From NCBI GenBank assembly GCA_018873245.2, contig JAEMBT020000002.1, positions 1,308,001 through 1,372,000 of the forward strand: a DNA stretch of 64,000 nt, written 5' to 3'. The translations under genes and the position numbers were made by a program. Shown here piece by piece: positions 48,956 to 61,517 of this stretch. Below the pieces are notes generated by a model. It saw nothing but the letters and a program-made list of their open reading frames with translations. It was not told where the DNA came from and did no database searches. The stretch is from Archegozetes longisetosus (lineage: Eukaryota; Arthropoda; Arachnida; Sarcoptiformes; Trhypochthoniidae). The stretch's first letter is position 1. Every line of letters begins with the position of its first letter.

Positions 48956-50496
48956 ATGTCAACATTTAACGGCGTGAATAACTACTATCTCGATTACGGA
49001 TCACCGCTTTTACCGCCGCCGACCTCAAGACCAATAATCAACAACAATTCACGCGAAGAACGATTATCTCAACTATTGATGACATCATTGGCTAAAGAGA
49101 TGTCAAAACCTGAACACCATTTAAGTGCTCTTTCATGGAGACGATTACACTTATCTCGGGCTAAATTGAAAGCCAGTTCCAGGACTTCGGCTCTACTTTC
49201 GGGCTTTGCTATGGTTTAAAACTTTGTATTTTAGTTGATTTTCAAAAATGTTTTATTGTCCTCTGGTTTAGATTTTGTCTTTAGATTTGTTTTATGTTTC
49301 TGTCCATTAACTTGAATTTTTAAAATGATATCTGACGAGTTTTTTCATTCATATCCTGTTAAAAATTGTTATTCAGTCGAAAATTAGTCATCAACTAGTC
49401 ATCAATTGGCTAATGATTTATTTTAGGATTTTATAACTTGTTTCAATAAAAATTTTTATAATTATTTCACTATTGGCTTCAATTCAATAATAGTTAATAA
49501 TTAATGAAATTCGCATCACATTTTTATTCAACAGAAATTTTTCTCAGTTTTGACAATTATCTATTTTTATCTTTAAAGGTGGCAATGGTTGAAATGGAAG
49601 TCGGCGGCAGTAGCAACAAAGAAATGCAAGAAATGCATGTCCCGACCTCTCTATTAATTGCATTCACAGTTTGCACGACACTATTAGTATCTGTGCATAT
49701 GCTGGCATTAATGATATCTACGTGTATATTACCTAATGTTGAAGCCGTTGCTTCAGTTCACGGTTTAGCCGCAGTTAGTATTGATTTTGAATCAGCTATA
49801 GACTATTCCTATCCTATTCTGCAATAATTGAACAACTTCATCTCAAACACACTAACAATTTCTCATAGTCTAAACTTAGTCTCAGTTCAAGATCAGAATT
49901 CCTTCTCTTTTGCCAACTTTTGATTTAAAGAAAACTTACTTGAAGCACAACTAACCTAACTTTTGTCTAATATTTATGAAAATTCACAGCCTGCTTCTAT
50001 CTCTCTCGGTCATAATTTAATCCTTTTTCACTCCAAAAAACATTCAAAACTTTGCCTTCGACAAACTGATCATAAACAATTTTGAAACAATTATCTGAAC
50101 AATAATTAATCAAATTAAATTTTTCTTAAGGTTAACGAATCCCCTCACGAGAAGATGCATTTTTACATAGAGATCGCGTGGGCTTTCAGTACAGTATTTG
50201 GGATATTCTTATTTCTAATAGAATTAGCGATACTTTGTTGGGTCAAGTTCTGGAATGTCGGCGGCGCCGAAAAGAGTGGTCAAAGTGCGGCTTTAGCTGC
50301 ATCGATAATTTTGGTACCTATCGGTATTATATTCATAGGTTTTGCAATTCATTTCTACCGAACGTTAGTTTCGCATAAATTCGAGAGATCAGAACGTGGT
50401 CTTCAAGAACTTGAGTCAATGGTCTCTCAATTACAGACTGAGAATCAAGATTTCAGTCCAAGCGCTACGTCCAGATCTGGAGTTATCAACATCTAA
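48956..50496 (+). CDS. Orai: Orai calcium release-activated calcium channel, 3 exons
   Basis: Exons 48956-49213, 49579-49773 and 50131-50496 join in phase for 272 aa. Landmarks are the pore-lining helix [20 protein letters not shown] then AMVAMVE with the selectivity-filter Glu, TM2 [20 protein letters not shown], the ILPNVEAV loop, [18 protein letters not shown], a TM4 region with [18 protein letters not shown], and a C-terminal coiled coil ([15 protein letters not shown]) for STIM binding. Orai forms the hexameric plasma-membrane pore of store-operated calcium entry. The TM1-TM2 turret reads [14 protein letters not shown], longer than usual and without the Asp residues found there in fly and human proteins. 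The N-terminal tail is short with a Pro-rich patch (LLPPPTSRP). Confidence 0.96.
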
Positions 50497-51092
50497 TTTA
50501 TTAAAAATATATTTCTAGTTCTTATTTTTTTGTATGGAACAGACGTTTTTGCTGACCTCAAAAGCCTTCTGAACCTTTTATAAAATTGATTTAATTGCTT
50601 TAAAAACTATGTTTATACATTTTTTGCTTTATATGATTTCTCATATTTTTTGCCTTCCATGATTTCTCGGCTTTTGGATTATATTAACTGCATTTTTCTA
50701 ATAACATTATCCTAATCTCAATTTTACTTATGTTTTGCCTCGAACTATGATTGAGAGCAAACTTTGTAAAAATGAAAAAATCTTTTGTTATTGTAAAAAA
50801 GTAACTTAAGTATAAACACAATGCCAAAAATGATTTAACTGAAAATTTTAAACTAAATGTTATTAAAATTGTTGACTTTATTATGCATTTTCAATAATTA
50901 ATTCAATTTTATTTATTGAGTCAAATACTATGTAAAAATTTTTATTAAATAAGAATAAATCTTATAAATTTGACATGTGATCAATTCAATTCTCAAAACT
51001 AACTTAATCCTTAAGTAAAACATCTGGATTCGATGCTTTCAAGTCAAAATTATGTTTTTGATAGTAACTCAAGCTTAAGCATAAGCGAAACA
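50497..51092. other. Intergenic DNA
   Basis: 3' flank of Orai and 5' flank of the mucin-like gene. No feature recognised. Confidence 0.45.
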
Positions 51093-54000
51093 ATGAAAAT
51101 TTATGCAAACTTTTCACTATTACTAGTCATAAAATTATTTACTATAAATTGTGAAGTATTTCATTACGATAATAAGAGTAAAAATGATAATGAATTGCAA
51201 TATCACTTTGAAAAGAATGTTTGTGAAGCTCAATTTGCATCAAACTCATCTATAAATAAAACTTCAAATATATTACAGCTATCGAATAGATCGATAACCT
51301 CAGTCAACAACACAAATCAGCACAAATGTAGTGAAACAGAGAGTGTTAAAACCAATTAAACTCTAAGTCAACATATTGGGAAGACAATCGATGTTTTGCA
51401 AGAATCCCAGTCTAACGGAGTTTTTAGATTAGATTCCCGATTCTTAAGTAATGATACACAACATCGTAGAGTTTTAAGTGATTTGATGGAGTCTAAAACA
51501 AGATTTGACAGTCATATAATAGTTAATGATAACGCTAACCAAGTTAACTACAAAAACTCTGACCTATCGGCAGATTTAATATCATTGATGACAACTAACT
51601 CTGTAACTTCAGATATTTCTCCAATATTTTCAACAAAATATTTAACCAAAAAATCAGAAGCAATTCGGAAAACTAGTACTACAGTTTCGCCAACAGCTAC
51701 TAAAGAATATTTTCAAACTAATATAACAACAATTTCTCCAGAATTACCAATAGAATATTCAGGAACGAATTTGAAAACAACCCCAACACCCAAAACTTCA
51801 CCTATTCCTCCAACAGTTCTGGTAGAGTATTCCCAAAATAGTTTAGAAAGCATTCCAAACGAAACAAGCTTATCTTCTTCGCTGATAATAACAACAGAAT
51901 ATTCTCAAGTTGACTCAGCAAGCACTCCAAGAACTGTTATAACACTTTTAGCGGATAATTCTACAGAAAGTACTGGTAAGTGTCGTCATACAAAGAGATG
52001 TGTCATTAAAACTGGACCCATCACACTAAAATTAAACCTGTGCTTAAAATTCACAAACATTATTCCTTAATTAAACCGAAATGAAGATAAATCTCTAGAT
52101 TTATGAAGAAGAATTAACTCATCTGACTTTACATGACTGGGTCCAGTTTTACGACAATTTGACAAAAATGACTTTCAGAGGATTAAAAAATAATTTCAAA
52201 AGTTAAAATGACAAGTCTCTGTCAGTTAACAGAGAATAAGCCTTGGCTAGAGAAATCTGCACAAAAATAATTTTAATAATTATTAATCAAAATTTCACCG
52301 AAATTGAACAGAAATTTATTAAATGAAAATACATTATATGAAGTTTGATTTGATATCAATTGATGACAGATAGTACTCCTTTGTTCGCTGCTTTGCGGAC
52401 TTTAGTCTTAACACCTCTCATAAGGTTTTGGCACAGATTTTCAGATCTTTTACGTATTATTGTTTTGATTCTTCGAATTAGTTTAGGGATTTACATCTGT
52501 TGTCCACCCATTTTCATAAATTTGTTTACCCAAATTTGCCCAAAATCTTTCAATTGGGTGGAGTTGGGGGACATTTAGAGGACTAATCTCTTTTGGGACA
52601 ACTTTGATTCCAACTCTTTGGTAAACTTCTTGAGTGGTTTTGGCGTAATGAGAAGTAGCCAAATCGGACCAGAAAACATATTTATCGTCTGAATGGTACT
52701 TATCGATAAAATCTTTCAGAAGTGGTAAACATTCCCGAATATAGACTTTTGCAATGATCGCATTACCGCGAACTCAATTATTTTGTCTTTAGTTTTTCGG
52801 TTAATTTCTCAGTTTTTTCTCGGACCTGGAGTCCGATCGGCACTCTGGCCACTTATGAATCTTTGGATAATTGAATATACTGTACGGCGAGGGATACCCT
52901 CCAGTTCATAATGTCTTACGATATCGCAAGTTTTCATATTCAGGTTTCTTTCAATAAAAGCGCCAATCCTTTTCCTAGCCTCAAGCTCTTTAGAGGAGAA
53001 TATCTTTCTTATTATAAATTATTATAAACTAATAATTGCAACGTTTTGTTACCTAATAACTATTCTTTCAAAGTAAAAACAAAATTTAATCGAATCAACT
53101 ATATTTGGTTAAGAAATTGCGTCTTAAATTTTGTGCAGATTTCTCTAGCCAAGGCTTATTTTTAATTAGATTCAGAAACAGTACCAACAGTCATAACAAG
53201 AGTTTCGCCAAAAGTTACTAAAGAGTATTTTCAAATGGATTCAAGCACCATTAAAACAGCAACTACTTCAGAGCTACCTTCAAAATACTCTGAAACGAAT
53301 TTAACATCAATTCCAATCACAATTAACACATCTCGTTCTCCTAACATTTCTATAGAATATTCTCAAAGAGATTTGAATTTGTTCCTGAAAAATGATAAAG
53401 TAGTTCCTACGTTAAGCTATACAGAACATTCTCAGTCAAGTTCAGCGACAGTTCCAACAAATATTACAATTACTCCATTAGTTATCAAAGAAACACAAAC
53501 TATAGTAATACATATTCCCTCAGTTATAGTTGCAGAATATTCTGCAACTAAATCAAAAACAAGTTCAACACCTTTTTCTATGACTTGGTCAACAATGTCA
53601 GCGAATAAATCAATATTTGTTAACACTTCAACATTATCTGATTCAAAAGCAACTACAAGTACGGAAAGTTTGTTTAACATTGAGTCAACAAAGATCAAAA
53701 CAAACAATCCTTTCGAAATGAAACGATTAGTAAATAATAATAATAATAATAATAATACTTTGAAAAGTGATATCGAAAGTGAAAAACTTTTTCAGAGTTC
53801 AAATACCAGCATAACTGAATCTTTCATAAGTCCAAAACATGATTCAGCAGCTGATACATTTCCTTCTAATAAGACTGAAAGTTTAACTGAAATTCCATCA
53901 ACTGCTAGTCGATTGACTATTAAGTCGGCTAACTCTACAGAAAGTCTAAAAACTATCAACTATAAAGCTATAGAAATTAACTTAAGCTCAACTTGGACTT

Positions 54001-55526
54001 CAATAAAACCAATTAATGATGAAAATAAGACTTCAATTTGGAGCAAAACCAAACAGTCAAACGTTACATCATTTCTAGCAACAACTCAGAAAGTAGTTAC
54101 AGAAATAGAATCGACAGAAGATTTTCACCCAATACATGATGAAAATTTACAACACTCTGAAGCACATAAAGAGTTATTAGCTGATCAATCACATAATCAA
54201 ACAACAGAATCAATTCGTGATATGGTTAGTGAAGATAATGACACAGCTATTAATGGATCACATGCGGAACATTATGAGAATGAAACAACTGAATTAGTTC
54301 TACAAACTAGTGCTCCAGAACCAGAGTTGATTTGGAATAATAGTTGGTTTGGAGCTATCATTCACAATAATAATCCGGTTAATCCTGTTATGATTCGATT
54401 GCACGCAGTTAACGTGTGTACTATTTGAAGTTTTAATCAATTATTCTTAATTAAGTTAAACCGGAAGATCTCTCACGTTTGAACCTTATCTTGACTTTGA
54501 TTTGAAGATTTGACGAAAATAGATTCAGTCAAATTTGATTTAAAGAGAAAGTCATAAAATCGAAAAATTCGCAAAAACTTGCAGAATATTTATTCAAGTT
54601 TCGATTATTATCACAAACTTATCAAGTAAAATTTGATTTCATATATTTTCCAGGTATCATACTATAGCACTTATGGATTAGGAATAGGACGTGTTTCAGA
54701 AACAATAGGACATAATGAATCTTATCTACAATTTATACCTAATATTCGAGTCTCCTTCACTTCGATCAATGGCACTGTTTATTTCATCCGTAATGACAAG
54801 TACTGCGTGAGAGAGGAATGGCATTTCAACGGAACTATTGTGAGAAAAATGCCCAGGAAAACTTCTATCAATTGCTAAAAACTATGATTTATAGTGCTCC
54901 GAATGGCGACAATTACGAAAATTGTTTGGATGTAATAAATTCAGATACGGACTTCTAGAACAACAATTATGTGATAATCCTATTGTTGACTCTGGGACTT
55001 TAGCTCCTAATGGTTTAGTCTATCTTTTTGCTGGTCATAGATATTGGCGGTTAATGCTATTATCTATCGATAAGGGAGTCATTTATGGCGGAAAGTTGTC
55101 GGCAAATCGGTGGAAGAATTTTCAGCCAGATTCCGGAATGTCTGTCACGTGTATACTCGAAGGAAAACGAAAAGGTTTTCTTTTTATGTTATCAGTTTAT
55201 ATCTTAACACTTGATTGCCATAGATCTTTGGTTATATTCAGTTGATATACAATACGATAGAAGAAAAGATTTTTGTAGGAAAAATTAGACCATCTTTTAG
55301 TTTGCTTGATTGAATAGTATTCAATTAACTGTTTATTGAGTTATTTTTTGCAGGTTATTTATATCAATGGGTTGGTTCGAAGTGGTGGAGTTGGGATAAA
55401 AGAGGAAAACTATGGATCGATGGCAACAACTGGAATGATAAAAACTTTGGTAGAAAAGGATATCGAGTTCCTAAGCATTTACTTAGATTTGTTAAGCAAG
55501 GCTTTAATCAGGCAAGCATAGGATAA
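51093..55526 (+). CDS. Secreted Ser/Thr-rich mucin-like protein with hemopexin-like C-terminus; in-frame stop in exon 1
   Basis: Proposed exons are 51093-51975, 53170-54413, 54654-54839, 54895-55174 and 55354-55526 (stop TAA), phases matching throughout (921 codons). Met51093 starts a signal-peptide-like segment (MKIYANFSLLLVIKLFTINC). The middle is low-complexity Ser/Thr/Asn with many N-glycosylation sites and degenerate repeats of about 25-30 residues carrying E-Y-S/F-Q (VEYSQNSLES, TTEYSQVDSA, IEYSQRDLNL). The last four exons change character to WNNSWFGAII, NGTVYFIRNDKYCVREEW, NGLVYLFAGHRYWRL and YLYQWVGSKWWSWD, resembling hemopexin-type blades. This recalls PRG4/lubricin-like layouts, by inference only. 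A TAA at 51357-51359 interrupts exon 1 after codon 88, so the gene may be broken, the true start may differ, or the base may be wrong. Intron 1 carries a Tc1/mariner copy. Confidence 0.6.
52239..53156 (-). mobile_element. Internally deleted Tc1/mariner element, copy A
   Basis: This 918 bp element has ~28 bp terminal inverted repeats starting AGCCTTGGCTAGAGAAATCT and TA on both sides (52237-52238, 53157-53158). It is nearly identical to the reverse complement of 60601-61517. On the minus strand it keeps an N-terminal helix-turn-helix part and a C-terminal catalytic part, but the middle including the first catalytic Asp is deleted. It sits in intron 1 of the mucin-like gene and ends 13 bp before the splice acceptor. 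Confidence 0.93.
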
Positions 55527-57260
55527 AGGATAGTTTTAGCAACAGAGAAGCTTTAACGATTTTCTCATCTTGAATATTTCAATTTTGTTGTAAGAAGCTA
55601 CAAGATTATAAATTTTTTGATTTCCAATTTTTTACATAAAATAAAAGTTTTGGAAACAACCAGACTTAGAAACTATTGCAATAACAGAAATGATGCTTAG
55701 TTAATGTTTCACATTTGACTAAAAATAATTAAGTCTATTTTTCACAAGAACTATTCACACGTTAATGATGTAATTTGAACAATACATGGGAAAACTTACA
55801 CTTATAGCATGCCCCGCATTAGAAAAATAGATTTCTGACAAGTGTTAAATACTCTATAGCCTTGAAATTTAACAGTTTCTATTTGAAGAGTTTATGAATC
55901 TACCAACAGTTGATTGTGATCTTAAAGTGAACTATTGTTTTATGCAAGAGACATGAGAACTATATCATAAAAACTTAACGTTCAAATGAAAGACAACAAT
56001 GAGATGTTTCTTAAAAACATGATCAACTGCTGCACTTCTGTAAAGCAGCTGCAATGCCAAACATTTAGTCTGACGCATTACCTTCTTTTTGATAAATAAC
56101 TTTTAAACTGAGAAAATGTTACCGCACTACGAAGATTCACAGCATATTGAATACGACTTTCAAGTATTCGTAACAGAAGATTGTAGAAACTGGAAAATAG
56201 AAGTTTCTCTGATCAATACGAGTTAATCAAACAGAGTTTCTATCGAAAACAGATAAATGCAAAATGAAACATTTGCGTTACAACTTTATTATTGAATGAT
56301 CAAATAGGGCTTGTTTAATAACTTTGTGTAATGAAGAATCCACCTCTTACCATATTTAAGATTTAAAATGACTACCAATAAATTCGATATAAGTTTAATG
56401 TGATTTATCATTTTATTTATAAGTATAATCTATTGAAAGTTTACCCTTAAAGTTTATTTGTATGGTTAGGATTTTTCTATCACTTTGTCTCCAAATTACT
56501 TTAAAAATTTGAATCAAGAGAAGAATAAATTTTGTTTCCTATAAAATTATAAGTATTTGAAATTTGAATTGTTTTATAAAATGACATTTAAGGGAATCGA
56601 ATATGTGCATGTTCCTTTAAAATGAAATGACAAAAACTCAATCCAAATCTCATAGTAACTGTTGAAGACGATAATTGAGCGTATAATAAATTTATTAAAT
56701 ATTTGCATTTCGAAAAATAACTGCCAATTTGTTTTAATCAACAGTTAGAATGGAGACAACTTTCGAACTGTTATGTTATTTAACAGTTAAACACTAATTT
56801 CATTCGATAATAATAAACATAGGAGCGAAAAAACGTTTTTTAATTGACATTAAGATGTGCTTCGCATACAATTAACAAGACTTATAAATGAATGCAACTT
56901 TCTTGGAAATTTAACTTTCTATCTATAAGTAAACTAATAGTTAGCTAAACACGTTTTAGGATCTTACGTATTAAGTTATCCACGAAATAGAAGAAATATT
57001 CATTAAATTGAGTAAGCAGTTGAAAGCAATTAAAGTTAACCGCGAATATGACATTGAAATTATTCGCTGATGTTTTATCAGATAATTACTGAAAAAGAAA
57101 TCTTTTTGATTCAAACCAGAAAAATGTGAACCATTTTTTCATGAGGGAAAATCATTGAATGACTTTATTGAAAAGTTGCCAACAAAGGTTTTCAAAATCA
57201 TTACCATCCTAGAAGTGATCGCAGTAAGTCGCACACGAACATCATTAAAACTTTTCAAGA
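55527..57260. other. Intergenic DNA
   Basis: Contains an AATAAA at 55640-55645 that may serve the mucin-like gene. The remainder up to the ABC transporter start shows no supported gene. Confidence 0.45.
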
Positions 57261-60146
57261 ATGAGTGCAATTTCAGTAAACGATGTTTCATTTGGATATA
57301 AAACTCAATCAATTTTAAGTCATATTAACGCCCGAATACCAGAACGAAAAATCTATGGACTGTTGGGGCCGAGCGGTGCCGGAAAGACAACTCTATTAAG
57401 ACTAATATTGGGCCGAATTAAACCACAAAATGGAGAAATCAGTGTATTAGGCGATAAGCCAGGAGTTAATAACCGTTTGACTGGATATATGCCTCAAGAC
57501 ACTGCTCTTTGTCTAACTTTTACTGTTCAACAAACTCTTATATATTTCGCCAATATATATCGCATGTCATCGAAAAAGTTTAATGAAAGGTAAGTCTTCT
57601 TAAAATGCATCAGCTTTGAATTGAAGCAATGCTAATGCTTCATACTCATGTAGGAAAGCATTGTTAACGTCTATTCTTCAACTACCAGAAGATAACCAAG
57701 TGATATCACAATTATCTGGTGGTCAACAAAAGCGCGTATCGCTAGCACTCGCTTTTCTCAACACGCCTAAACTTGTAATACTAGATGAACCAACGGTAGG
57801 AGCAGATCCAATACTAGGCAATAGTATTTGGAATTATTTGCACTCTTGTTGTGCCGATGGAGTCAGTGTTGTAGTTGTGACTCATTATATAGAAGAAGCA
57901 AGTTTGGCACATATAGTCGGAATCATGAGGTATCCTAGCTTAGATAAATCAAATCTTACCCACTCTAATCTAGCCTAAAATAAATTAAATTTTCCGAATT
58001 CGCAAGGAATGGAAAGCTTATGGAGGAAGGAGTTCCTAAGGAATTACTTGTCAAATATGGAGAACCCACTTTAGAGCATGTTTTTCTAAGGCTTTGTCAG
58101 CATGAGCCCTCAATTGTCAGACAGGATAATGATAAAACACTCTTCTATAGTGATACTAATAACAACGATAATTCAAAGAATAACGACTTAAGTCATAATA
58201 GTTATGCAAATGGTGTTAATAATGGTAATAAGAGTGTTAGTGAGGACCGCAACGAGAGTTGGTTCTTAAACCTATGGATTCTAATGATTTTGATTCGAAA
58301 AAATTTTGCCAAGTTCTTACAATTTAACGTCACTTTCTTGATATTTTTGATACCAGCCTTTCAGTCACTCATTCTATGCATTCTCTACGATAGGGATTCA
58401 ATACCTGTAAGTAAAAATGACTAAACATTTGTCCACACATTTTCTGATTAGATCAAAAACTTGAACCATTTCATAATAATATTAGTAAAACTTTTGTGAA
58501 CATCAAATATTTTGTCAATAGAAATTCGCATAAATTTGAATAAAGTTTATAAAAGCTTCTACCACAGAATAAGTTAGATTTTCAAACTTTTACCTACGTT
58601 CATTTTCTGCCCTTCACCTTTGTTGAAAGATGAGGAAAGCTGTATTTTGCGATAAGGTCTTAACTCTTAACTCTTAACTCTTAACCTGTTTAAAAACATA
58701 TTGCAATTTTCTGTAAAGTAAAAGCACTTGCGTTTGACATTTTTAAGATAAAAGCTGCTATTTTCAACCAAGATGAAGATCCCTATTATAGCACACGTCT
58801 ACTAAACTCTATCAAACAAGTCGATGCCTATTATGTGGAACCAGTAAACTACTCATCACTAGAAGCAGCGATAAATGCTGTGGACAAGGGATACGTGACG
58901 GGAGCTCTTTGGTTCCATAAGAACTACTCCGTGGCTATGGATGAGAGAGTCACTGGCGGAGAAGATGTCGATAACGAAACAATTAATGATAGCAATCTTC
59001 GGATATGGATGGATAACACAAACTTCCTATACGCTAATGGTTTGGTTGATTCTATGAGGCAAACACTTTACTACATGATCGGAGATATTTATAACGAAAA
59101 AAATTTGAGCCGACTCGAAGCGCCCTTAAAAGTGGTCGAGACTGTTTATGCAGAAAATTCGAAATTATCTGACTTTTTACTTCCCGGCTATCTTATTTCT
59201 TTCATGTATTTATCGCAAGTTTCGCTTTCGAGCCAGTTATTGATTCAGGAAAGAAAAGATGGTTTGTTTGAGAGATCATTAGTGGCAGGAGTTGGACATC
59301 AATTGGTTTTTATATCGCATTTTATTACGAATTGTTTGATGTCTCTCATACAAATTATTTTAATGCTCATTATTGCGTTTATTGTCTTCCAAATTATAAA
59401 CTATGGTTCATATGAATTGATACTATTTCTGGTTATGGCGCAAGCGGCTAATGCTATAGCTATTGGTATTTAAGAATAACTTTTTATAGTTTTTAGATTA
59501 AGGCTTTATCTTAACTAAAAAGTTAAGATCTTCTTTTGCTATCCATTAATCTTTCAGGAAAATATGGGACTAGAATTGATTTTGAATACTTTCCACATTA
59601 AAATAAATCTGTTCTTAACTAAAATATTTTCTAAAAACCTTTTTTAACTTTGAAAGCTTTGATATTTTTAACATATTGAATATTTTAAAAAAATTTTCCT
59701 ACTCTTAAACCTGTTTTAGATCTAAACCATTAAAAATGTTCTCTAAAGTAAACAAGCTGCCCAGAAATTTTTTAATTAGCAAACTTTTGATGCTTCCCTT
59801 TAACTGAAAAAGATAAAATAACTTTTCCGATTTCGAATTGATTTCAGGTCTGTTGATATCAGCAATCGTAGACGAAGGCTTTGTGGCTATATTAATCTCA
59901 ATATTCATAACATTTTCTCAACTGTTCACGAGTGGTGCTATTTTTCCATTTGAATACGTTGAACCAAAATTACGTAAAATGTTATACTACAGTCCAATAG
60001 CTATGCCGACTGAATCATTGCGTAACGTTATGCTTAGAGGTTGGAATTTGACGCATTTTTATGTCTTTCACGGACTTGCTCTTAACATTGGTTCAGGTCT
60101 TGTTTTTCTCATTATCGCCATGTTTATATTCAGAAGAAGTTCTTAA
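57261..60146 (+). CDS. ABC half transporter, ABCH subfamily, 5 exons
   Basis: Exons 57261-57589, 57654-57929, 58007-58406, 58748-59465 and 59848-60146 join in phase for 673 aa. The nucleotide-binding domain comes first, with Walker A (GPSGAGKTT), Q-loop (GYMPQDTAL), signature LSGGQQKR, Walker B LVILDEP and the switch His (VVVVTHY). A membrane domain with about six helices follows (FLIFLIPAFQSLILCILY, LLPGYLISFMYLSQVSL, LMSLIQIILMLIIAFIVF, then GLLISAIVDEGF and the exon 5 helices). This reversed NBD-TMD order with the ABC2-type exporter fold marks ABCG/ABCH. The TPESLRNVML-like motif near the C-terminus and an N-glycosylated loop (NETINDS) fit the arthropod-specific ABCH group. Substrate is unknown; related insect genes affect cuticular lipid transport. 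An Asn/Ser-rich insert (about residues 270-305) separates the two domains. AATAAA follows at 60379. Confidence 0.92.
58658..58686. repeat. Heptamer tandem repeat
   Basis: Four units of TCTTAAC within intron 3 of the ABC transporter (58407-58747). Confidence 0.85.
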
Positions 60147-60600
60147 AGTCAGTGTAATTTTTACTCTGTTTTACTTAAATATATGTCGAAAGTAAGTTCC
60201 AAGTTTTCTTAAATGTGTTTTGTATATTTTTTCTAGTTGTTGAAAGTTGTCTCAAATTTATTGTATCTAACATTCAAAAAGTAAAACGAATACTATATAC
60301 AACATGGATTTTGAACTTAATACATTTTTTGTGTTTGAAACAAAATTTTCAAATTTAATTACTTACAAGTGAATTAACAATAAAACAAGCTATATTAAAT
60401 ACAGGAAAGGTTATAATTGAGCACATTTTCAAGTCTATCATGTATTGATAAATTACTAGTTAACGAACAACTTTTTGCTGCTGAACGAAAACTTTTTAAT
60501 TTTCAGCTGTAAAATAGGCCTTTTCACCCGTTAATGATCGGATCCGATCGACATGTGAAATGAGAATAGGCACAATTTAGGACGACGTCCATCAGAAGTA

Positions 60601-61517
60601 AGCCTTGGCTAGAGAAATTTGCACAAAATTTAAGACGCAATTTCTTAACCAAATATAGTTGATTCGATTAAATTTTGTTTTTACTTTGAAAGAATAGTTA
60701 TTAGGTAACAAACATTGCAATTATTAGTTTATAATAATTTATAATAAGAAAGATATCCTCCTCTAAAGAGCTTGAGGCTAGGAAAAGGATTGGCGCTTTT
60801 ATTGAAAGAAACCAGAATATGAAAACTTGCGATATCGTAAGACATTATGAACTGGAGGGTATCCCTCGCCGTACAGTATATTCAATTATCCAAAGATTCA
60901 TAAGTGGCCAGAGTGCCGATCGGACTCCAGGTCCGAGAAAAAACTGAGAAATTAACAGAAAAACTAAAGACAAAATAATTGAGTTCGCGGTAATGCGATC
61001 ATTGCAAAAGTCTATATTCGGGAATGTTTACCACTTCTGAAAGATTTTATCGATAAGTACCATTCAGACGATAAATATGTTTTCTGGCCCGATTTGGCTA
61101 CTTCTCATTACGCCAAAACCACTCAAGAAGTTTACCAAAGAGTTGGAATCAAAGTTGTCCCAAAAGAGATTAGTCCTCTAAATGTCCCCCAACTCCACCC
61201 AATTGAAAGATTTTGGGCAAATTTGGGTAAACAAATTTATGAAAATGGGTGGACAACAGATGTAAATCCCTAAACTAATTCGAAGAATCAAAACAATAAT
61301 ACGTAAAAGATCTGAAAATCTGTGCCAAAACCTTATGAGAGGTGTTAAGACTAAAGTCCGCAAAGCAGCGAACAAAGGAGTACTATCTGTCATCAGTTGA
61401 TATCAAATCAAACTTCATATAATGTATTTTCATTTAATAAATTTCTGTTCAATTTCGGTGAAATTTTGATTAATAATTATTAAAATTATTTTTGTGCAGA
61501 TTTCTCTAGCCAAGGCT
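60601..61517 (+). mobile_element. Internally deleted Tc1/mariner element, copy B
   Basis: This 917 bp element is flanked by TA (60599-60600, 61518-61519). Plus-strand frames give the N-terminal part (SKELEARKRIGAFIERNQNM, then GIPRRTVYSIIQRFI) and, after the same deletion as copy A, the C-terminal catalytic part (FWPDLATSHYA, PQLHPIERFWANLGKQIY). Stops interrupt both. The shared deletion shows that the two copies descend from one non-autonomous master element. Confidence 0.93.

Noticed and set aside
52360..52578. 72-codon frame repeated at 61393-61178
   Set aside because: It is the antisense of the transposase C-terminal part in both deleted Tc1/mariner copies.
53432..53707. 91-codon minus-strand frame
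   Set aside because: Shadow of the repetitive Ser/Thr-rich coding exon on the plus strand.
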